A stretch of DNA of 64,000 bases from UBA1161 sp002311745 (GTDB lineage: Bacteria; Planctomycetota; Phycisphaerae; Tepidisphaerales; Tepidisphaeraceae). The stretch spans positions 49,259 through 113,258 of the forward strand of contig JBEKAB010000009.1 in the NCBI GenBank assembly GCA_050018415.1. The letters are read 5' to 3'. Below, piece by piece: positions 6,609 through 17,600 of this stretch. The notes beneath the pieces were generated by a model, which made no database searches, was not told the DNA's origin, and saw nothing but the letters and a program-made list of their open reading frames with translations. Made by a program: the position numbers and the translations under genes. Position 1 is the stretch's first letter, and every line of letters starts with the position of its first letter.

Positions 6609-7909
6609 GATTGTGAGGCCCTCAGGGCCTGATCCAAGTCCGCAATGATATCACGCACGTCCTCGATGCCGATGGAAAGCCGCACGTATTCCGGCGTGAC
6701 CCCGGTTTGCACCTGCTCCTCGGGAGTCAACTGCGAATGCGTCGTCGTCGCCGGGTGAATGATCAGCGATTTGGCATCGCCGATGTTGGCCAAGTGACTG
6801 AACAGCTTTACGTTGCGGATGAGCTTCGCGCCGGCGTCTTTGCCGCCCTTGATGCCGAAGCCGACGATCGCCCCCTGCCCATCCGGCAGATACTTCTTGG
6901 CGTTGGCCGCATCGGGATGGGTGGGCAGGCCCGGATAGTTCACCCATGCGACGGCCGGATGCTTCTGCAGGAACTGCGCCACGGCCAAAGCGTTTTCGGA
7001 ATGCCGTTGCAGCCGCAGGTGCAGCGTCTCCAGACCCAATAGCGTCAGGAACGATGCGAACGGGCTTTGACACGCGCCGGTGTCGCGCAGCCAATGCGTG
7101 CGGATGTAAATGATGTACGCGATGTTCCCGATGGGGCGCAAGGCCTCTTCAAAAACCACGCCGTGATACGCCGGGTCCGGCGCGGTGAATTCCGGCCACT
7201 TTTTCGGGTCCTTGGCCCAGGGAAATTTGCCGCTGTCGACGATCGCCCCGCCGATATGCACGCCGTGGCCGCCTATGAACTTCGTCGTGGAGTAGACCAC
7301 GATGTCAAAGCCGTGCTCGATGGGGCGGAACAGCGCCGCGGTCAACGCGGTGTTGTCGACGATAGCCGGCAGGGCGTGACGATGAATAATGTCCGTCAGC
7401 TTCCGGTAGTCCGGCACGTCGTTCTTCGGGTTGCCGGGCGTCTCGAGGTATACGGCCCGCGTATTCTTGTCCACCAGTTTGCTGAGCGTCTCGGGTTTGC
7501 TCGGATCGAAGAATCGCACCTCGATGCCGAGCTTGGGGAACGTCTGCGTGAACAGTGTCCACGTTCCGCCGTAGAGGCTGGTGGCCGATATGAAATTCTG
7601 CCCCGCGTGAACGATGGTCAGCAGCGCCGCGGTGATGGCGGCCTGGCCGCTGGCGAAGACCAATCCCGCCGCCCCGCCGTCCAGGGCCGCCAGACGTTTT
7701 TCCAGCACGTCGTTGGTCGGGTTCATCAACCGCGAGTAGATGTTCCCGAATTCCCGCAGGCCAAATAGATCGGCCGCGTGCTCGGGGCTCTTGAAGACGT
7801 AACTGGTCGTCGCGTAGATGGGCACCGCCCGCGCTTGGGTGGTGGGGTCCACTTCCTGTCCCGCGTGCAGCGCCAGCGTACCGAAATGAGGCGATTGAGC
7901 CGTAGCCAT
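6605..7909 (-). CDS. metY: O-acetylhomoserine sulfhydrylase
   Basis: A 434-residue PLP enzyme of the Cys/Met metabolism family. It converts O-acetylhomoserine and sulfide to homocysteine. Features: HAGQEVDPTTQARAVPIYAT near the N terminus, FASGQAA at 85-91, SLYGGT at 111-116, the aspartate region AIVDNTALT (where VDNTFAT is usual), and the PLP-binding lysine K210 in YSTTKFIGGHG. The length is typical for O-acetylhomoserine sulfhydrylases, longer than cystathionine synthases. AAAGGA precedes the start by 7 bases. It lies between cysK and metX-metW and would take the product of MetX, so direct sulfhydrylation is the likely route to methionine here. Confidence 0.94.
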   Translation of the reverse strand: MATAQSPHFGTLALHAGQEVDPTTQARAVPIYATTSYVFKSPEHAADLFGLREFGNIYSRLMNPTNDVLEKRLAALDGGAAGLVFASGQAAITAALLTIVHAGQNFISATSLYGGTWTLFTQTFPKLGIEVRFFDPSKPETLSKLVDKNTRAVYLETPGNPKNDVPDYRKLTDIIHRHALPAIVDNTALTAALFRPIEHGFDIVVYSTTKFIGGHGVHIGGAIVDSGKFPWAKDPKKWPEFTAPDPAYHGVVFEEALRPIGNIAYIIYIRTHWLRDTGACQSPFASFLTLLGLETLHLRLQRHSENALAVAQFLQKHPAVAWVNYPGLPTHPDAANAKKYLPDGQGAIVGFGIKGGKDAGAKLIRNVKLFSHLANIGDAKSLIIHPATTTHSQLTPEEQVQTGVTPEYVRLSIGIEDVRDIIADLDQALRASQS

Positions 7910-7923
7910 GAAATCATTCCTTT

Positions 7924-8892
7924 CTAAACGGAATACGAATTATTCTTCGCAGCGGCGAGCGGTTGATCCGAAGCGAACAAGAGGGTCGACAGATACCTTT
8001 CGGAAAAATCGGGAATAAAGGTGACGACGGTCTTGCCGCGATTTTCTTTTTTCGCCGCCAGGCGGAGGGCGGCGGCAACGTTGGCGCCGGCGCTGATTCC
8101 GCCGGGGATGCCTTCCTCCTTGGCCAGCCGCCGCGCGGTTTGCACGGCCTCGTCGTTGCCGACCAATTCCACGCCGCTCAGCAGCGATGTATCCAGATTC
8201 TTCGGGACGAATCCCGCCCCGATGCCCTGGATCTTATGCAGGCCCGGCTTCCCGCCGGAGATGACCGGCGAATCGACCGGCTCCACGGCGACGGCGCGGA
8301 CCTCGGGATTCTTCGTCCGCAAAAACCGCGTCACGCCGGTGATCGTTCCGCCGGTTCCCACGCCGGCCACGATCAGGTCCACCTTCCCGCCGCTGTCCTT
8401 CCAGATTTCCGGGCCGGTGGTCTGCTCGTGAATCAGGGGATTGGCCGGATTGTCGAACTGCTGTGGCATCCAACTGTTCTCGTACGCCTCGACCAATTCG
8501 TTGGCCTTGTTGATCGCGCCGCGCATTCCCTCGGCCGCGGGCGTCAGAACCAGGTTGGCGCCCAGGAACTTCAGCAACGCGCGACGTTCAATGCTCATCG
8601 ATTCGGGCATCGTCAGCGTCAGCCGGTACCCACGCGAAGCCGCCACGAACGCCAGCGCGATCCCCGTATTGCCGCTGGTCGGCTCGATAATGTGACTCTG
8701 GCGGCTCAGCACACCGCGACTTTCCGCGTCCTCGATCATCGACCGCCCGATGCGGTCCTTGACGCTGGCCAGCGGATTGAAAAATTCCAACTTGACCAAC
8801 ACCGTGGCGGCCCCGTCGGGCACGATCTTGGACAGCTTGACCAGTGGCGTGTTGTACGTGGTCTGAACAATCGAATCAAATACGCTTGCCAT
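7924..8892 (-). CDS. cysK: Cysteine synthase A
   Basis: A 322-residue fold-type II PLP enzyme that makes cysteine from O-acetylserine and sulfide. The PLP lysine is K45 in NPLASVKDRIG. The substrate loop is PTSGNTG (71-77), and the phosphate loop is GVGTGGTITG. The C-terminal helix ends in a short extra tail (AAAKNNSYSV). The length and all catalytic motifs are standard. It is the first of three sulfur-assimilation genes (cysK, metY, metX-metW), separated from metY by only 14 bp. It may be cotranscribed with the DUF3034-like gene 78 bp upstream. No SAM riboswitch could be recognised in that short gap. Confidence 0.94.
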   Translation of the reverse strand: MASVFDSIVQTTYNTPLVKLSKIVPDGAATVLVKLEFFNPLASVKDRIGRSMIEDAESRGVLSRQSHIIEPTSGNTGIALAFVAASRGYRLTLTMPESMSIERRALLKFLGANLVLTPAAEGMRGAINKANELVEAYENSWMPQQFDNPANPLIHEQTTGPEIWKDSGGKVDLIVAGVGTGGTITGVTRFLRTKNPEVRAVAVEPVDSPVISGGKPGLHKIQGIGAGFVPKNLDTSLLSGVELVGNDEAVQTARRLAKEEGIPGGISAGANVAAALRLAAKKENRGKTVVTFIPDFSERYLSTLLFASDQPLAAAKNNSYSV

Positions 8893-8970
8893 GTGTCTAT
8901 TCCCATCGTGTTAAAGGATGCGGGAGCGGCCGTGATTCGGCGGCGACCGCCCCCGCCTGACGGAGGCTCG

Positions 8971-9924
8971 TTACCACTCGTATTTGAGCTCCACCCAAAA
9001 CGCCGCGTCCGCGCGCGAGTTGGCCAGCAGGCCGAAATAGCCCACGCCGCCCACCACGTCCAGGTGCGAATTCGCCAGCCAACTGACGTCAAACGCGTGC
9101 CAATTCTCTTCCTTGCCAACCAACCCCGGAATCGTGCCGTAGGGATCGTTCTTCTGGCGAAACTCGTACGCGATCAGCAGCCAGTTGGTCGGCAGGTAGG
9201 CGAGGTTGCCCTCGAATGTCGCGGCATAACTGTCGCCGAAACCCAGCGTGCCGAGCTGCGCGGCTTCGCTGAGGCGCACGCCGCCGCTGACGATCAGCGG
9301 CCGACCCAGAACATCCGCAAGCGTCTTGGATGCGGTCAGCGTGAAATCCACGCCGTCCCTGCTGTGATACCCAATCGAAGTCAGCGCTCCGCCCAGATCG
9401 TTATTGACGGCCGCGATCTCGTTGTTGTATTTGTAATGCACGCCCGCCGTCACCGCCGGCACCCACTTGGTATCGAAGCTGTTCTCCGGCAAAATTAGCC
9501 CGCGGGCGTTGACGTTGAAAAGCCACTCGTCATGGATGCCAATGTTCACCCCCGTGGCGTTCAGAATATCATCTGGCAACCGCCCCAGGTTCAGCCGATC
9601 GGCGCCGAAGCCCAACTCCACGCGACCCAAAATATTTTCCGTGACGGTGAACGCCTCCAAGTCCTTCTGGCCGAGATTCACATACGAGGTCGCAATCGAC
9701 GGTTGGCCGAATATGTGGTCTCCCAGCGGCGGATTGACCAGATACGCCATCGGCGTGATCGCCCCGCCGCCGTAGCCTTCGATCGTGTGAAACGGCAGCG
9801 GCGGACCCTTCTGCGCTTCAGCGGATTTCTCCGTCGGCGCTGTCTGCGCCTCGTCGGCCAGGCTTTGGGAAACAGCAAACGCCAAGACGGCCGCGGCAAT
9901 CGCGGCAACAACAGACTTTTTCAT
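8971..9924 (-). CDS. DUF3034-like outer-membrane beta-barrel protein
   Basis: A 317-residue exported protein. The signal peptide is MKKSVVAAIAAAVLAFAVSQ-SLA, followed by a short Glu/Lys/Ala linker. The mature part starts with FHTIEGYGGGAITPMAYLVN, the glycine-rich opening that I associate with DUF3034 proteins. It continues in alternating amphipathic strands (VELGFGADRLN, NIGIHDEWLFNVNARG, LDVVGGVGYFGLL) and ends on an aromatic (WVELKYEW), as outer-membrane barrels do. GAGGAG precedes the start. Function is unknown. Its position ahead of cysK may be chance, although cotranscription is possible. Confidence 0.7.
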   Translation of the reverse strand: MKKSVVAAIAAAVLAFAVSQSLADEAQTAPTEKSAEAQKGPPLPFHTIEGYGGGAITPMAYLVNPPLGDHIFGQPSIATSYVNLGQKDLEAFTVTENILGRVELGFGADRLNLGRLPDDILNATGVNIGIHDEWLFNVNARGLILPENSFDTKWVPAVTAGVHYKYNNEIAAVNNDLGGALTSIGYHSRDGVDFTLTASKTLADVLGRPLIVSGGVRLSEAAQLGTLGFGDSYAATFEGNLAYLPTNWLLIAYEFRQKNDPYGTIPGLVGKEENWHAFDVSWLANSHLDVVGGVGYFGLLANSRADAAFWVELKYEW

Positions 9925-10328
9925 GGTGCGAAGCTCCTCAAGCCAAGTCGCGCACAGACGCGCTGGCCAAGCGTGATTTCTGGATCAACAATGGAACGGC
10001 CGCCCGAGCGCACGCCCGCAGCGGTTGAGGTTTGCCGCTGGCCGAACGATCCCGCAGGACCTGCTCAGCCAGCGGATGCGAACATACACGCGCACGTCAC
10101 CGCCGCCCGCGCCTCAAGACTGGCCAAGACGGTTCTCCTGGCCTCGACAACAGAGAATGGTTGGGTCCGTTTCACGAGCGTAACCGCGCGGGAGACTACC
10201 CCGACCATCAACACACGCAAGTCGTTTTTGACCAATGTCCAGTAAATTAGGCGCCGAATTATTTGCGTGTCGGGCCGCCCATGATTGTGTAATGCAGCTC
10301 ACGCTCATGTCCGCCAAAAACGCAGGAA

Positions 10329-10377
10329 ATGTAAACCTACAATGTGGCGCAAGATGTTTTTTTACAACATTTTACAT
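10329..10377. promoter_or_regulatory. Nested AT-rich inverted repeat
   Basis: The outer arms ATGTAAA (10329-10335) and TTTACAT (10371-10377) enclose an inner ATGTT...AACAT pair around a T7 run. This is a candidate regulator-binding or terminator-like structure between divergent genes. Confidence 0.3.
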
Positions 10378-10480
10378 ACACATATAAAGATTATTTCTGG
10401 CCACCCGTTTGCGAAGCCGCGGCCCAGAAATTTGTGCACGTGATATTGACAGGTGACAAGCCGCCGATACACTGCTCAGC

Positions 10481-10519
10481 GATATTCCTAGTTTGTCGGT
10501 GGGATATCTAGGAAATATC
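10481..10519. promoter_or_regulatory. Operator candidate upstream of the XRE gene
   Basis: GATATTCCTAG (10481-10491) and CTAGGAAATATC (10508-10519) form an inverted repeat with a single bulged base and a 16-nt spacer, about 220 bp upstream of the XRE regulator. It is a plausible autoregulatory operator. Confidence 0.35.
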
Positions 10520-10736
10520 TGCCGCCGAGCAGGAATTAGCCATGCGAGACTCGACTTCCACATCTCGCCCTCCGCAACGTTGCAGCCGCCCCGCCGCTGC
10601 GCTCAGGCCGCCGCGCCCTCGCGCTAGGTGCGCCTGCTGTCGCCGCGAGTGTTGAATCGCGCCGGCTGCCCCCGCCATCGCACCATGATCGATGTTTTGA
10701 CCGGAAAAACGTTCGCACTTGGGCAAAGGACCGCCC

Positions 10737-11261
10737 ATGACATCAACACCAAACGTCACGTTCGAAAGTCCCAAGGCCACCCTGGCCACCAATCTCGTCA
10801 TCGCCCGTCAGGCTGCCGGTATCACCCAGCGTCAACTCGCCGACGCCTCGCGTATTTCCCGCGCCACCATCGCTCAACTGGAAACCGGCTGCGGCGACCC
10901 GCGACTCACCACCATCGTCGAACTCGCCCGCGCCCTGCAGATTCCCCCGATCCTGCTTCTCGTCGGCGCGCGCGAAGCCCGTCTGCTCGTGCATTTGACG
11001 CGACATACCCCTGACGAAGTCCCGCAAGTCTCGCAACCTCTCATACAGAACATGCGCGAGTTGGCCGAGTCCGGCTTCATCCGCGACCGCCTCCGTGCCG
11101 CTCGCCTGGGCGCTTCGGCCGTGGCCGCTCAGGGTCTCCGCCCCGCTTCCATTTCCGCAGCCATTTTCTCCTCCGTGGCGCCCGGCCCGGGCACCGTCGT
11201 GGGTGCGGCCCTCGGCCGCCTCATCGCCCACCAGCAAAAGGAAGTGTCCCATGTCTACTAG
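10737..11261 (+). CDS. XRE-family transcriptional regulator
   Basis: A 174-residue protein starting at ATG 10737, nine bases after AAAGGA. Residues 16-72 are a lambda-repressor-like HTH: NLVIARQAAGITQRQLADAS, then ISRATIAQLETGCGDPRLTT and ELARALQI. The C-terminal 100 residues include a hydrophobic Gly/Ala-rich part (SVAPGPGTVVGAALGRLIAH) of unknown role that might bind a ligand or membrane. The stop lies 11 bp inside the next gene, so the two are translationally coupled. Upstream inverted repeats may be its operators. Targets are unknown. The giant surface-protein genes lie just downstream on the other strand. Confidence 0.8.
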   Translation: MTSTPNVTFESPKATLATNLVIARQAAGITQRQLADASRISRATIAQLETGCGDPRLTTIVELARALQIPPILLLVGAREARLLVHLTRHTPDEVPQVSQPLIQNMRELAESGFIRDRLRAARLGASAVAAQGLRPASISAAIFSSVAPGPGTVVGAALGRLIAHQQKEVSHVY

Positions 11262-11535
11262 CGCTCGCACCAGCGTCGCCAACGAGCCGGCACAGGGCGG
11301 CGTCTTCCCCGCGATCTTCGACGCCTATCGCAACCAAGGCCACGAGCAAGGCTACGCCCGCGGCGCCAGCGACACCCTCGCCGGCGTCTTGGAAGCCGTC
11401 GAAGCCTTCCTTCGCCAAACCCCGCCTCCCACCGGCGCCCCGCGCGAGCTGCTCTACGCCTTCGGCAAATTTGTCGAACGCTACGTCCCCCACCCCGATC
11501 ACCACCAATACGTCTCCGACGGCCTGGGAATCTGA
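11251..11535 (+). CDS. Small hypothetical protein coupled to XRE regulator
   Basis: A 94-residue soluble protein. The start at ATG 11251 has AGGAAG 8 bases upstream and overlaps the XRE gene by 11 bp. Residues 20-60 form a glycine-containing helix pair (DAYRNQGHEQGYARGASDTL, then AGVLEAVEAFLRQTPPP). The repeated HEQGYARG wording is like that of small accessory proteins found next to regulators. No known domain was recognised. The tight overlap suggests that it works with, or modulates, the regulator. Confidence 0.6.
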   Translation: MSTSARTSVANEPAQGGVFPAIFDAYRNQGHEQGYARGASDTLAGVLEAVEAFLRQTPPPTGAPRELLYAFGKFVERYVPHPDHHQYVSDGLGI

Positions 11536-11567
11536 CGGAATCTTTATGCGGATGGAAAAGGGGGCGC

Positions 11568-11607
11568 AAAAAAAAGTCCCGAGCCCTGTGGTAAATCAGG
11601 GCTCGGG
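11568..11607 (-). terminator. Rho-independent terminator of the giant surface-protein gene
   Basis: On the minus strand, CCCGAGCCCTG (11607-11597) pairs perfectly with CAGGGCTCGGG (11588-11578) across an 8-nt loop. After AC it is followed by a run of eight T (11575-11568). It lies 53 bp past the stop at 11660. Confidence 0.9.
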
Positions 11608-11659
11608 GACGGGGACAAGCCGCGTTGAAGGAGAGACGCGGCAGGGGAAGCCGTTGCGA

Positions 11660-14600
11660 TCAGTTCGTGTGCGCCGTCCTTCGGCGGCGGCGGCGAGTCA
11701 GCACGCCGACGCCAGCCAGGGCCATCATCGCCGCCGTGGACGGCTCGGGCAGGCTGCTCAACGTGGCGATGTCCAGCACTTCCAGGCTGCCGTACTTGCT
11801 GAAGTCGAATGAAACCACCGGATCGGGATTGAGGACGTTGGGCGCATCCACTTCCAATCCGAAATCGCCCAGGGCCAGGGCGTCGGCGGTGTCGCCGCTG
11901 CCCATGAGGCCGTCGCCGCTGGAGTAGTTGCCGGATGCATCGAGCCACGTGTAGTGAAACGTGGTCAGGTCGGCTTCCAACGCGGCCAGGTTCGTCGCCA
12001 GATTGCCATCGGAGACGAATCCGAACAGCACCGGCAGCGTGCCTTGGCTGTTGTCGGCGGTAACGCTCACGTATCCCCTGTTAGCGCCGGCTCCGCCGTT
12101 GATGTTGCTCGTTCCGTCCAGTTGCGGACGGCCGGCCGCCGTCGCGTTGCTGCTGTCCGCATCCACTTCCACTAGCGCATCCACCGTGCCGTTGACGGTC
12201 ACGTTGGCCGTCTGATTGTTGTTGTTGGCCCCGGAATAGTTGTTGTGCAGGTCACCATAGGTGAAGCTGAACTGCTGGCTGCTCGGCCCGCCGTAGGTCG
12301 GCGTGAAGGTGCCGGTCAGCCACGCGCTGGGCCCGCCCGAGGCGATTGTGATCGGCACGGTAAACCCGCTGGCGTAGCCGTTGGCTTCCCCTGACACGCT
12401 CGAAACCGCCGCGTCGTCGCGATTGGCAGAGCCACCCAGGTTGGACAGGGCATAGGTGAAGTTGACGCTCTGGCCCTGGGTGACGTGCGGCGTGGTCACG
12501 GGCAGATCCGGCACGACCGCGTGGTCGAGGATCGATCCGGTAATCGTCGCGGTCACATTCCCGGTGGTAATGCTCCCGGCCCCGGGAAGGCTCTGATCGT
12601 CGCCGGTATCGAAACTCACCTGCACGCCGCCCGCCCCGGCCGTAGCGCCGGTGTTGAAGGCGGCCGTGTAGTTGCTCGACGACCCGGCTCCGATTACGCC
12701 GATGGTTCCGCCGCTGAGATTTCCGCTGGTTCCGCCGACTTGCAGTCCGGCCCGATCGGCCCCGCTCCCGTCCGTCGCCGCCGCCGCCAGATTGACCGTT
12801 GCCGTCAAATTGGTGTTCACGAACGCGTTGAAATTGTCCCCCGCCGTCACGGATGCCGTGCCGGAAGCGTGGTCCTCCACGTTGCCCGTGACTTGGACTG
12901 CAAGATTCGCCGACGGCGTGTTATGACCCCAGACGTTTTGGTCATCGCCCGTGGTGAACGTCTGCGTCGCCGAGTAAGCCCCGATCGTGCTGGTGTCCGG
13001 CGTGAACGTGTAGCTGGACGAGCTGGTGCCGCCGGCCGCCACCACGTAGGAGTACGCCGGACCGCCGCTCAGCGTGCCCGCCGAGCCGCTGCCCGCCACG
13101 GAGTTGACCTGCAATCCGGCACGCAGGCCCGAAGCGTTGCCGATGTTGAACACGTACGGCGTCACCGATGCCTGGGTGATCACCGTGCCGAAATCCGTTG
13201 ACCCGCTAACCGGGTTGATCGACCCGGAAGCGTGGTCTTCCACCGTCGCGCTGACCGAGCCGGTCTGCGGGCTGTTGGTGGCGCTGGAGTCGCTGACGCT
13301 GAAGCTTCCCAGCACCGTGCCCGTGGTGCTGCCCGCTGTGAAGTACAAACCGCCGGTATCGTCGCTGGCGTAGCCGGCTTTGGCGCTGCCCGAGGCCGAG
13401 CCGATCACGTTGCTGACGCCGCTGGCGCTGAAACTCAACGCCGCGCCGCCCGTGGGCGCTGTGTTCTGCACCGTGAACGTGAACGGCACCGTGCCGTTGA
13501 CGATGACCGTCGGGCTGGAGGCCGTGATGGTGCCGATGGTCCCCCTGTGAATCACGTCCAGTTCCGTCGTTCCCGCCTGCAGCATGTAGTTGGCGTCCAG
13601 GCCGCTGACGGATGCGAAGGGGTTGGCTCCGGAGGTCAGCGAGGTATACGTCGCGATCGGATACAGCCCCTGATTGGCGCCGGTCATGTTCAGCAGCAGC
13701 TTGTTGCTGGCGCTGTTGGTGTTCAGATTGCCGGTGACATGAAGCGCATCGGCGTTGGCGCCGTTGATGTCGATGGCCAATTCGCTGAAGTTGCCGAGGG
13801 TGACTTTGCCCGTGCCGCTGGTGGTGACGGCCAAAGTTCCCAGTGGGTTGGCGATGTCGCCGGGCGAAAGGATCGCCATAGCGCTGGCCGAGGTGCCCGT
13901 CAGGGACAAGCTGGCGTTGTTGGCCAAGCCGATGGTGCCGATGCCGCCCAGAGCGGCGTTGGCGCCGACGGAATAGTTGCCCTGCCCGCTGGTGATGCCG
14001 TCCAGGTACGTCGTGCCCGCATTGAGGCTCGTGGTGCCGCCGTAGCTGTTATTGCCCGAAAGCGTGACCGCCCCGGTGCCGGCCATCACGAAGCTGCCGC
14101 TGCCGCTGATCCCGCCGGAAATATTCGGCGTGGTCGTGGTCGGGCTCACCGTCAGAGTGTAGCTGTTGAGGTTCACGGAACCCGAGCCGGTCAGGGACCG
14201 CACGTACTGCTGGTTAGCCCCGAGAACCAGGGCGCCGCTGTTGTTCAAGTCCACACGGCCGCCGGTGGTCGTGCCCAGGTCGCTGATCTGGTTCAAATTC
14301 AATGTGAAGTTGGGCCCGATGGAGAAGTTGGTCCCGGCGGTGATGGTGTTGGCCGCGGTGCCCAGGACCATCGCGCCGTTGTCCTGCAAGGTGATGGTGC
14401 GTGCCGTGCCGCCGTCGTTCAACGCACCCAAGGTCAGCGTGCCCACGCCGCTGCCGTTGTCGGCCACGTCGAAGGTCGGGTTGCCGCTGAGCGTGGTAGT
14501 CCCGGTGCCCAGGAACGCCAGGCCGTAAGCGCTATTGGCGCTGACGTTCGACCCAGCCGAGACGCTCAGTTGGCTGCCGTTGATGGTCAAGTTGCCCAGT

Positions 14601-17600
14601 GTGTGGGTGATTCCGCTGCCGCCCGACAGGCGGTCAGAAAGGATGCTGGCCGGTCCGCTGATCGTGGTGTTGTACGCGGTGATGCTTGTGTTGGTGGCCA
14701 GGTCCAGCGTGCCGCTGCTGATGGCAAGAGCCTTGCCGGAGTCGCCCAGGGCGCTGGTGCTGCCCAGAACCATTGTGCCGCCCGCCAACGTCACGGTGGC
14801 GCCGGTATCGATGGACGGCGAGTTCATTATGAGCGTCCCGCTGTCCTGTTTGGTCCAGGAGTGGTGGCTGCTGAACGCACCCAGATACAGAGTGACGCCG
14901 GGTCCGGTATCGAACGTCGCGCCGCCAGCCGATGGCGCAACTGTTCCCAGTGTGAGCTGCGCCGTGCCGGTCACGTTGGCGCCTTTGGTCACATTCACTT
15001 GATCGGCGGCGATGGTCGTAATGCTGCCCAGGGTATAGCTGACGGAGCTCACCGAAGTGGGCGAGTCGCAAACGATGCCCACCGGCGTGCCGCCGATGCC
15101 GCTGATGCCGTAGGCGTTGACGCTGGTGCCCGTATCCAGATCCAGAGTGCCGCCGTTGAGTGCCAGCGAAACACCCGTTGAACCCAAAGCGCTGGCGTTG
15201 CCCAGGACCATCGTGCCGCCACTTAGCGTCACCGTGCCGCTGGTTCGGCCGCTGACGCTGTTCAACGTCAGCGTACCCGTGTCCTGTTTGGTGAAGCTGA
15301 AGTTGCCGCTCAGCGCCCCCAGCGTCAGATTCGTGCCCGAAGCGGTGTCGAACACCGCATTATTGGCCGAGAGCGTGGTGTTTCCAAACGTCAGCCCGGC
15401 GATGCCGCTGGCGACGTTGGCGCCCTTGGTCAGGTCCAAAGTATTCGCGCCGATGGACAGTGTGCCCAAGGTATGGGTAATCGCCCCCCCGCTGCCGGCC
15501 AGGTCGGAGGCGATCGTCGCCGTCCCGCCGACGGTCGTGCTGTACGGGTTGACACTGCTGTCGGTGGCCAGATCGAGCGTGCCTCCGTTGAGATGCAGGG
15601 CAACCGCGCTGCTGCCCAGAGCGCTGGTATTGCCCAGAACCATCGTGCCGCCGGTTAAGGTCGCCGTGCCGCTGGTGTTGGAAGAGGCTGTGGCGAGCGT
15701 CAACTGACCGCTGCCCTGTTCGTTCAAGTTGGAGGCTCCGCTCAAAGCCCCCAACGTCAGAAGGGTTCCACTGGCCTCGTTGAATATCGGTGCCGTACCG
15801 CTGCCTGGGAGAGTCGTGGTTCCGAACGTCAATCCTGCCGTGCTGCTGGAGACGTTGGCGCCTTTGGTCAGGTTCAGAGTATCCCCCGCCGCGATGGACA
15901 ACGTGCCCAAGGTATGGGTAATCCCCGCGCCGCTGCTTGCCCGGTCGGATGCGATCGTCACCGTGCCGCCGATGGTCGTGTTGTACGCGTTGACGCTATT
16001 GTCGGTGGCCAGGTCGAGCGTGCCTCCGTTCAGTGTGACGGAGCCGCTGCCCAGGGCTCCCACTGCACCAACTTGCAGCGTGCCGGCGCTCAGCGTCGTG
16101 CCGCCGCCGTAGCTATTGCTGTTGTTGGACAAAACCAACGTGCCGGTGCCCGTGGCCTTGGTCAGCCCGCCCGTGCTGCCGATGATGCCTGACTCGGTCA
16201 GCGTGAAGCCACTGTTGACGTTGAACGTGTCCGTGCCCGTGTTGAGCGTAATGCCGCGGCTGGACAATATGTTGGCCGTTGTGTTCAGCGTGCCGCCGCC
16301 TATGGCCAAGGCGCCGGAGGCGTTGCCCAGGCCGCTGTCGGCCTGGATTTGCAGCGTGCCGCCGCCGTTGATGGTCGTCCCGCCAGTGTACGTGTTGATG
16401 CCCGAGAGGATTTCCGTCCCGGCGCCGCTCTTGATCAGGGAGAGCGTGCCGGCCGTGTTCTTGATCGCGCCGCTGAAGGTCCCGCCGTCGCCGTTGCTGC
16501 CGAGGGTCAAAACCGGCGTGCCGCCGGCCACCGTGTCCACCGTGCCGCTGCCGATCAGCCCGTTGATGGTGGCCGAGAACGTGTTGAGATCCAAAGTGCC
16601 GTTGACGGTGACATCCCCCTTGCCCGTACCGCTGGGAATCGCGTTGCCCGCGCCCAGTTGCAACGTCCCCGCGGAAACCGTCGTGGCCCCCGAATACGTG
16701 TTGGCGCCGGAAAGGATTTCGGTGCCGGCGCCGGACTTCACCAGGGCGAGCGTTCCGGCCGTGTTCTTGATCACGCCGCTGAAGGTGCCGCCGTCGCCGT
16801 TGCTGCCGATGGTCAAGGTCGGCGTGCCGCCGGTCACCGTGTCCACCGTGCCACTGCCGATCAATCCGTTGATCGTCTCCGAGAAGGTGTGCAAATCCAA
16901 CGTGCCGTTGACTGTGACATCTCCCTTGCCCGCGCCGCCGGGGATGGCGTTGGCCACGCCCAGCTGCACCGTCCCCGCCGAAATGCTCGTGGCCCCCGCA
17001 TACGTGTTGGCGCTGGACAGCGTCAGTGTGCCCGTGCCGATCTTGCTCAGCCCGCCAGCACCGCTCATCACGCCAGAATACGTCGAGTTGGCGCTGTTGT
17101 TGCCCACGTTGATGGTGACGGCGCTGCTGCCCGTGTCGCTCAGGGCGAAGTTGCTGGCGCCGGACAAGCCGCCCAAGGTGAACGGCGACAGGCCCGTGCC
17201 GAAGGTCAGCCCGTTGGTCGCGCCGACCGACACCGTGCTGTTCTGCACCGCGCTGGCGTTGCCAAGCTGTAGCACGCCGCTGCTGATCGTCGTCGTACCC
17301 AAGTACGTGTCGGCGCCGGACAGAAGCAGTGTGCCGGTGCCCGTCGACATCGTCAGCCCGCCCGTGCCGCCGATCAGTCCGGATTCGGTCAGCGTCGCGC
17401 CACTGCCCATGTTGAACGTGCCGCCGCTGCTGCCGAGCGTGATGTTGCGATTGCTGGAGAAGCTGACCGTCGGGTTCAGCGTGCCCCCGTTCATGCTCAG
17501 TGCCGTCCCGGTCGCACCCAGGTTGTTATCCGCCGAAATCGACAGCGTGCCGCCGTTGATCGCCGTGCCCCCGCTGTAGGTATTGGCGCCCTGAAGAATC

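Larger units (their letters stand above)
9925..10736. other. Intergenic region between divergent genes, palindrome-rich
   Basis: No convincing gene was found in these 812 bp. 9925-10250 is G+C-rich with no RNA gene recognised. 10260-10520 is AT-rich and carries three inverted repeats: ATGTAAA/TTTACAT (10329-10377), TTTCTGG/CCAGAAA (10394-10430) and GATATTCCTAG/CTAGGAAATATC (10481-10519). These suit regulation of the two flanking divergent genes. Confidence 0.5.

Noticed and set aside
5187..6632. 481-codon plus-strand frame
   Set aside because: Lies opposite metX-metW; composition is His/Arg/Gln-rich as expected of an antisense shadow in G+C-rich DNA, and the real gene has all catalytic motifs.
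8893..8970. SAM or other sulfur riboswitch before cysK
   Set aside because: The gap is only 78 bp and none of the conserved kink-turn or pseudoknot elements is seen.
7963..9498. 511-codon plus-strand frame
   Set aside because: Shadow of cysK and the DUF3034-like gene; no domain, no ribosome site.
10394..10430. Possible cyclic-di-GMP riboswitch (TTTGCGAAGCCGCGGCCC resembles part of the GEMM core)
   Set aside because: The conserved 5' half and tetraloop receptor elements could not be found; only a simple inverted repeat remains.
13232..15181. 649-codon plus-strand frame, and similar long frames to 19660
   Set aside because: Antisense to the Gly/Thr/Ser-rich repeats of the giant surface protein; low-complexity Val/Ala/Pro or Arg/Gly/Ala products.
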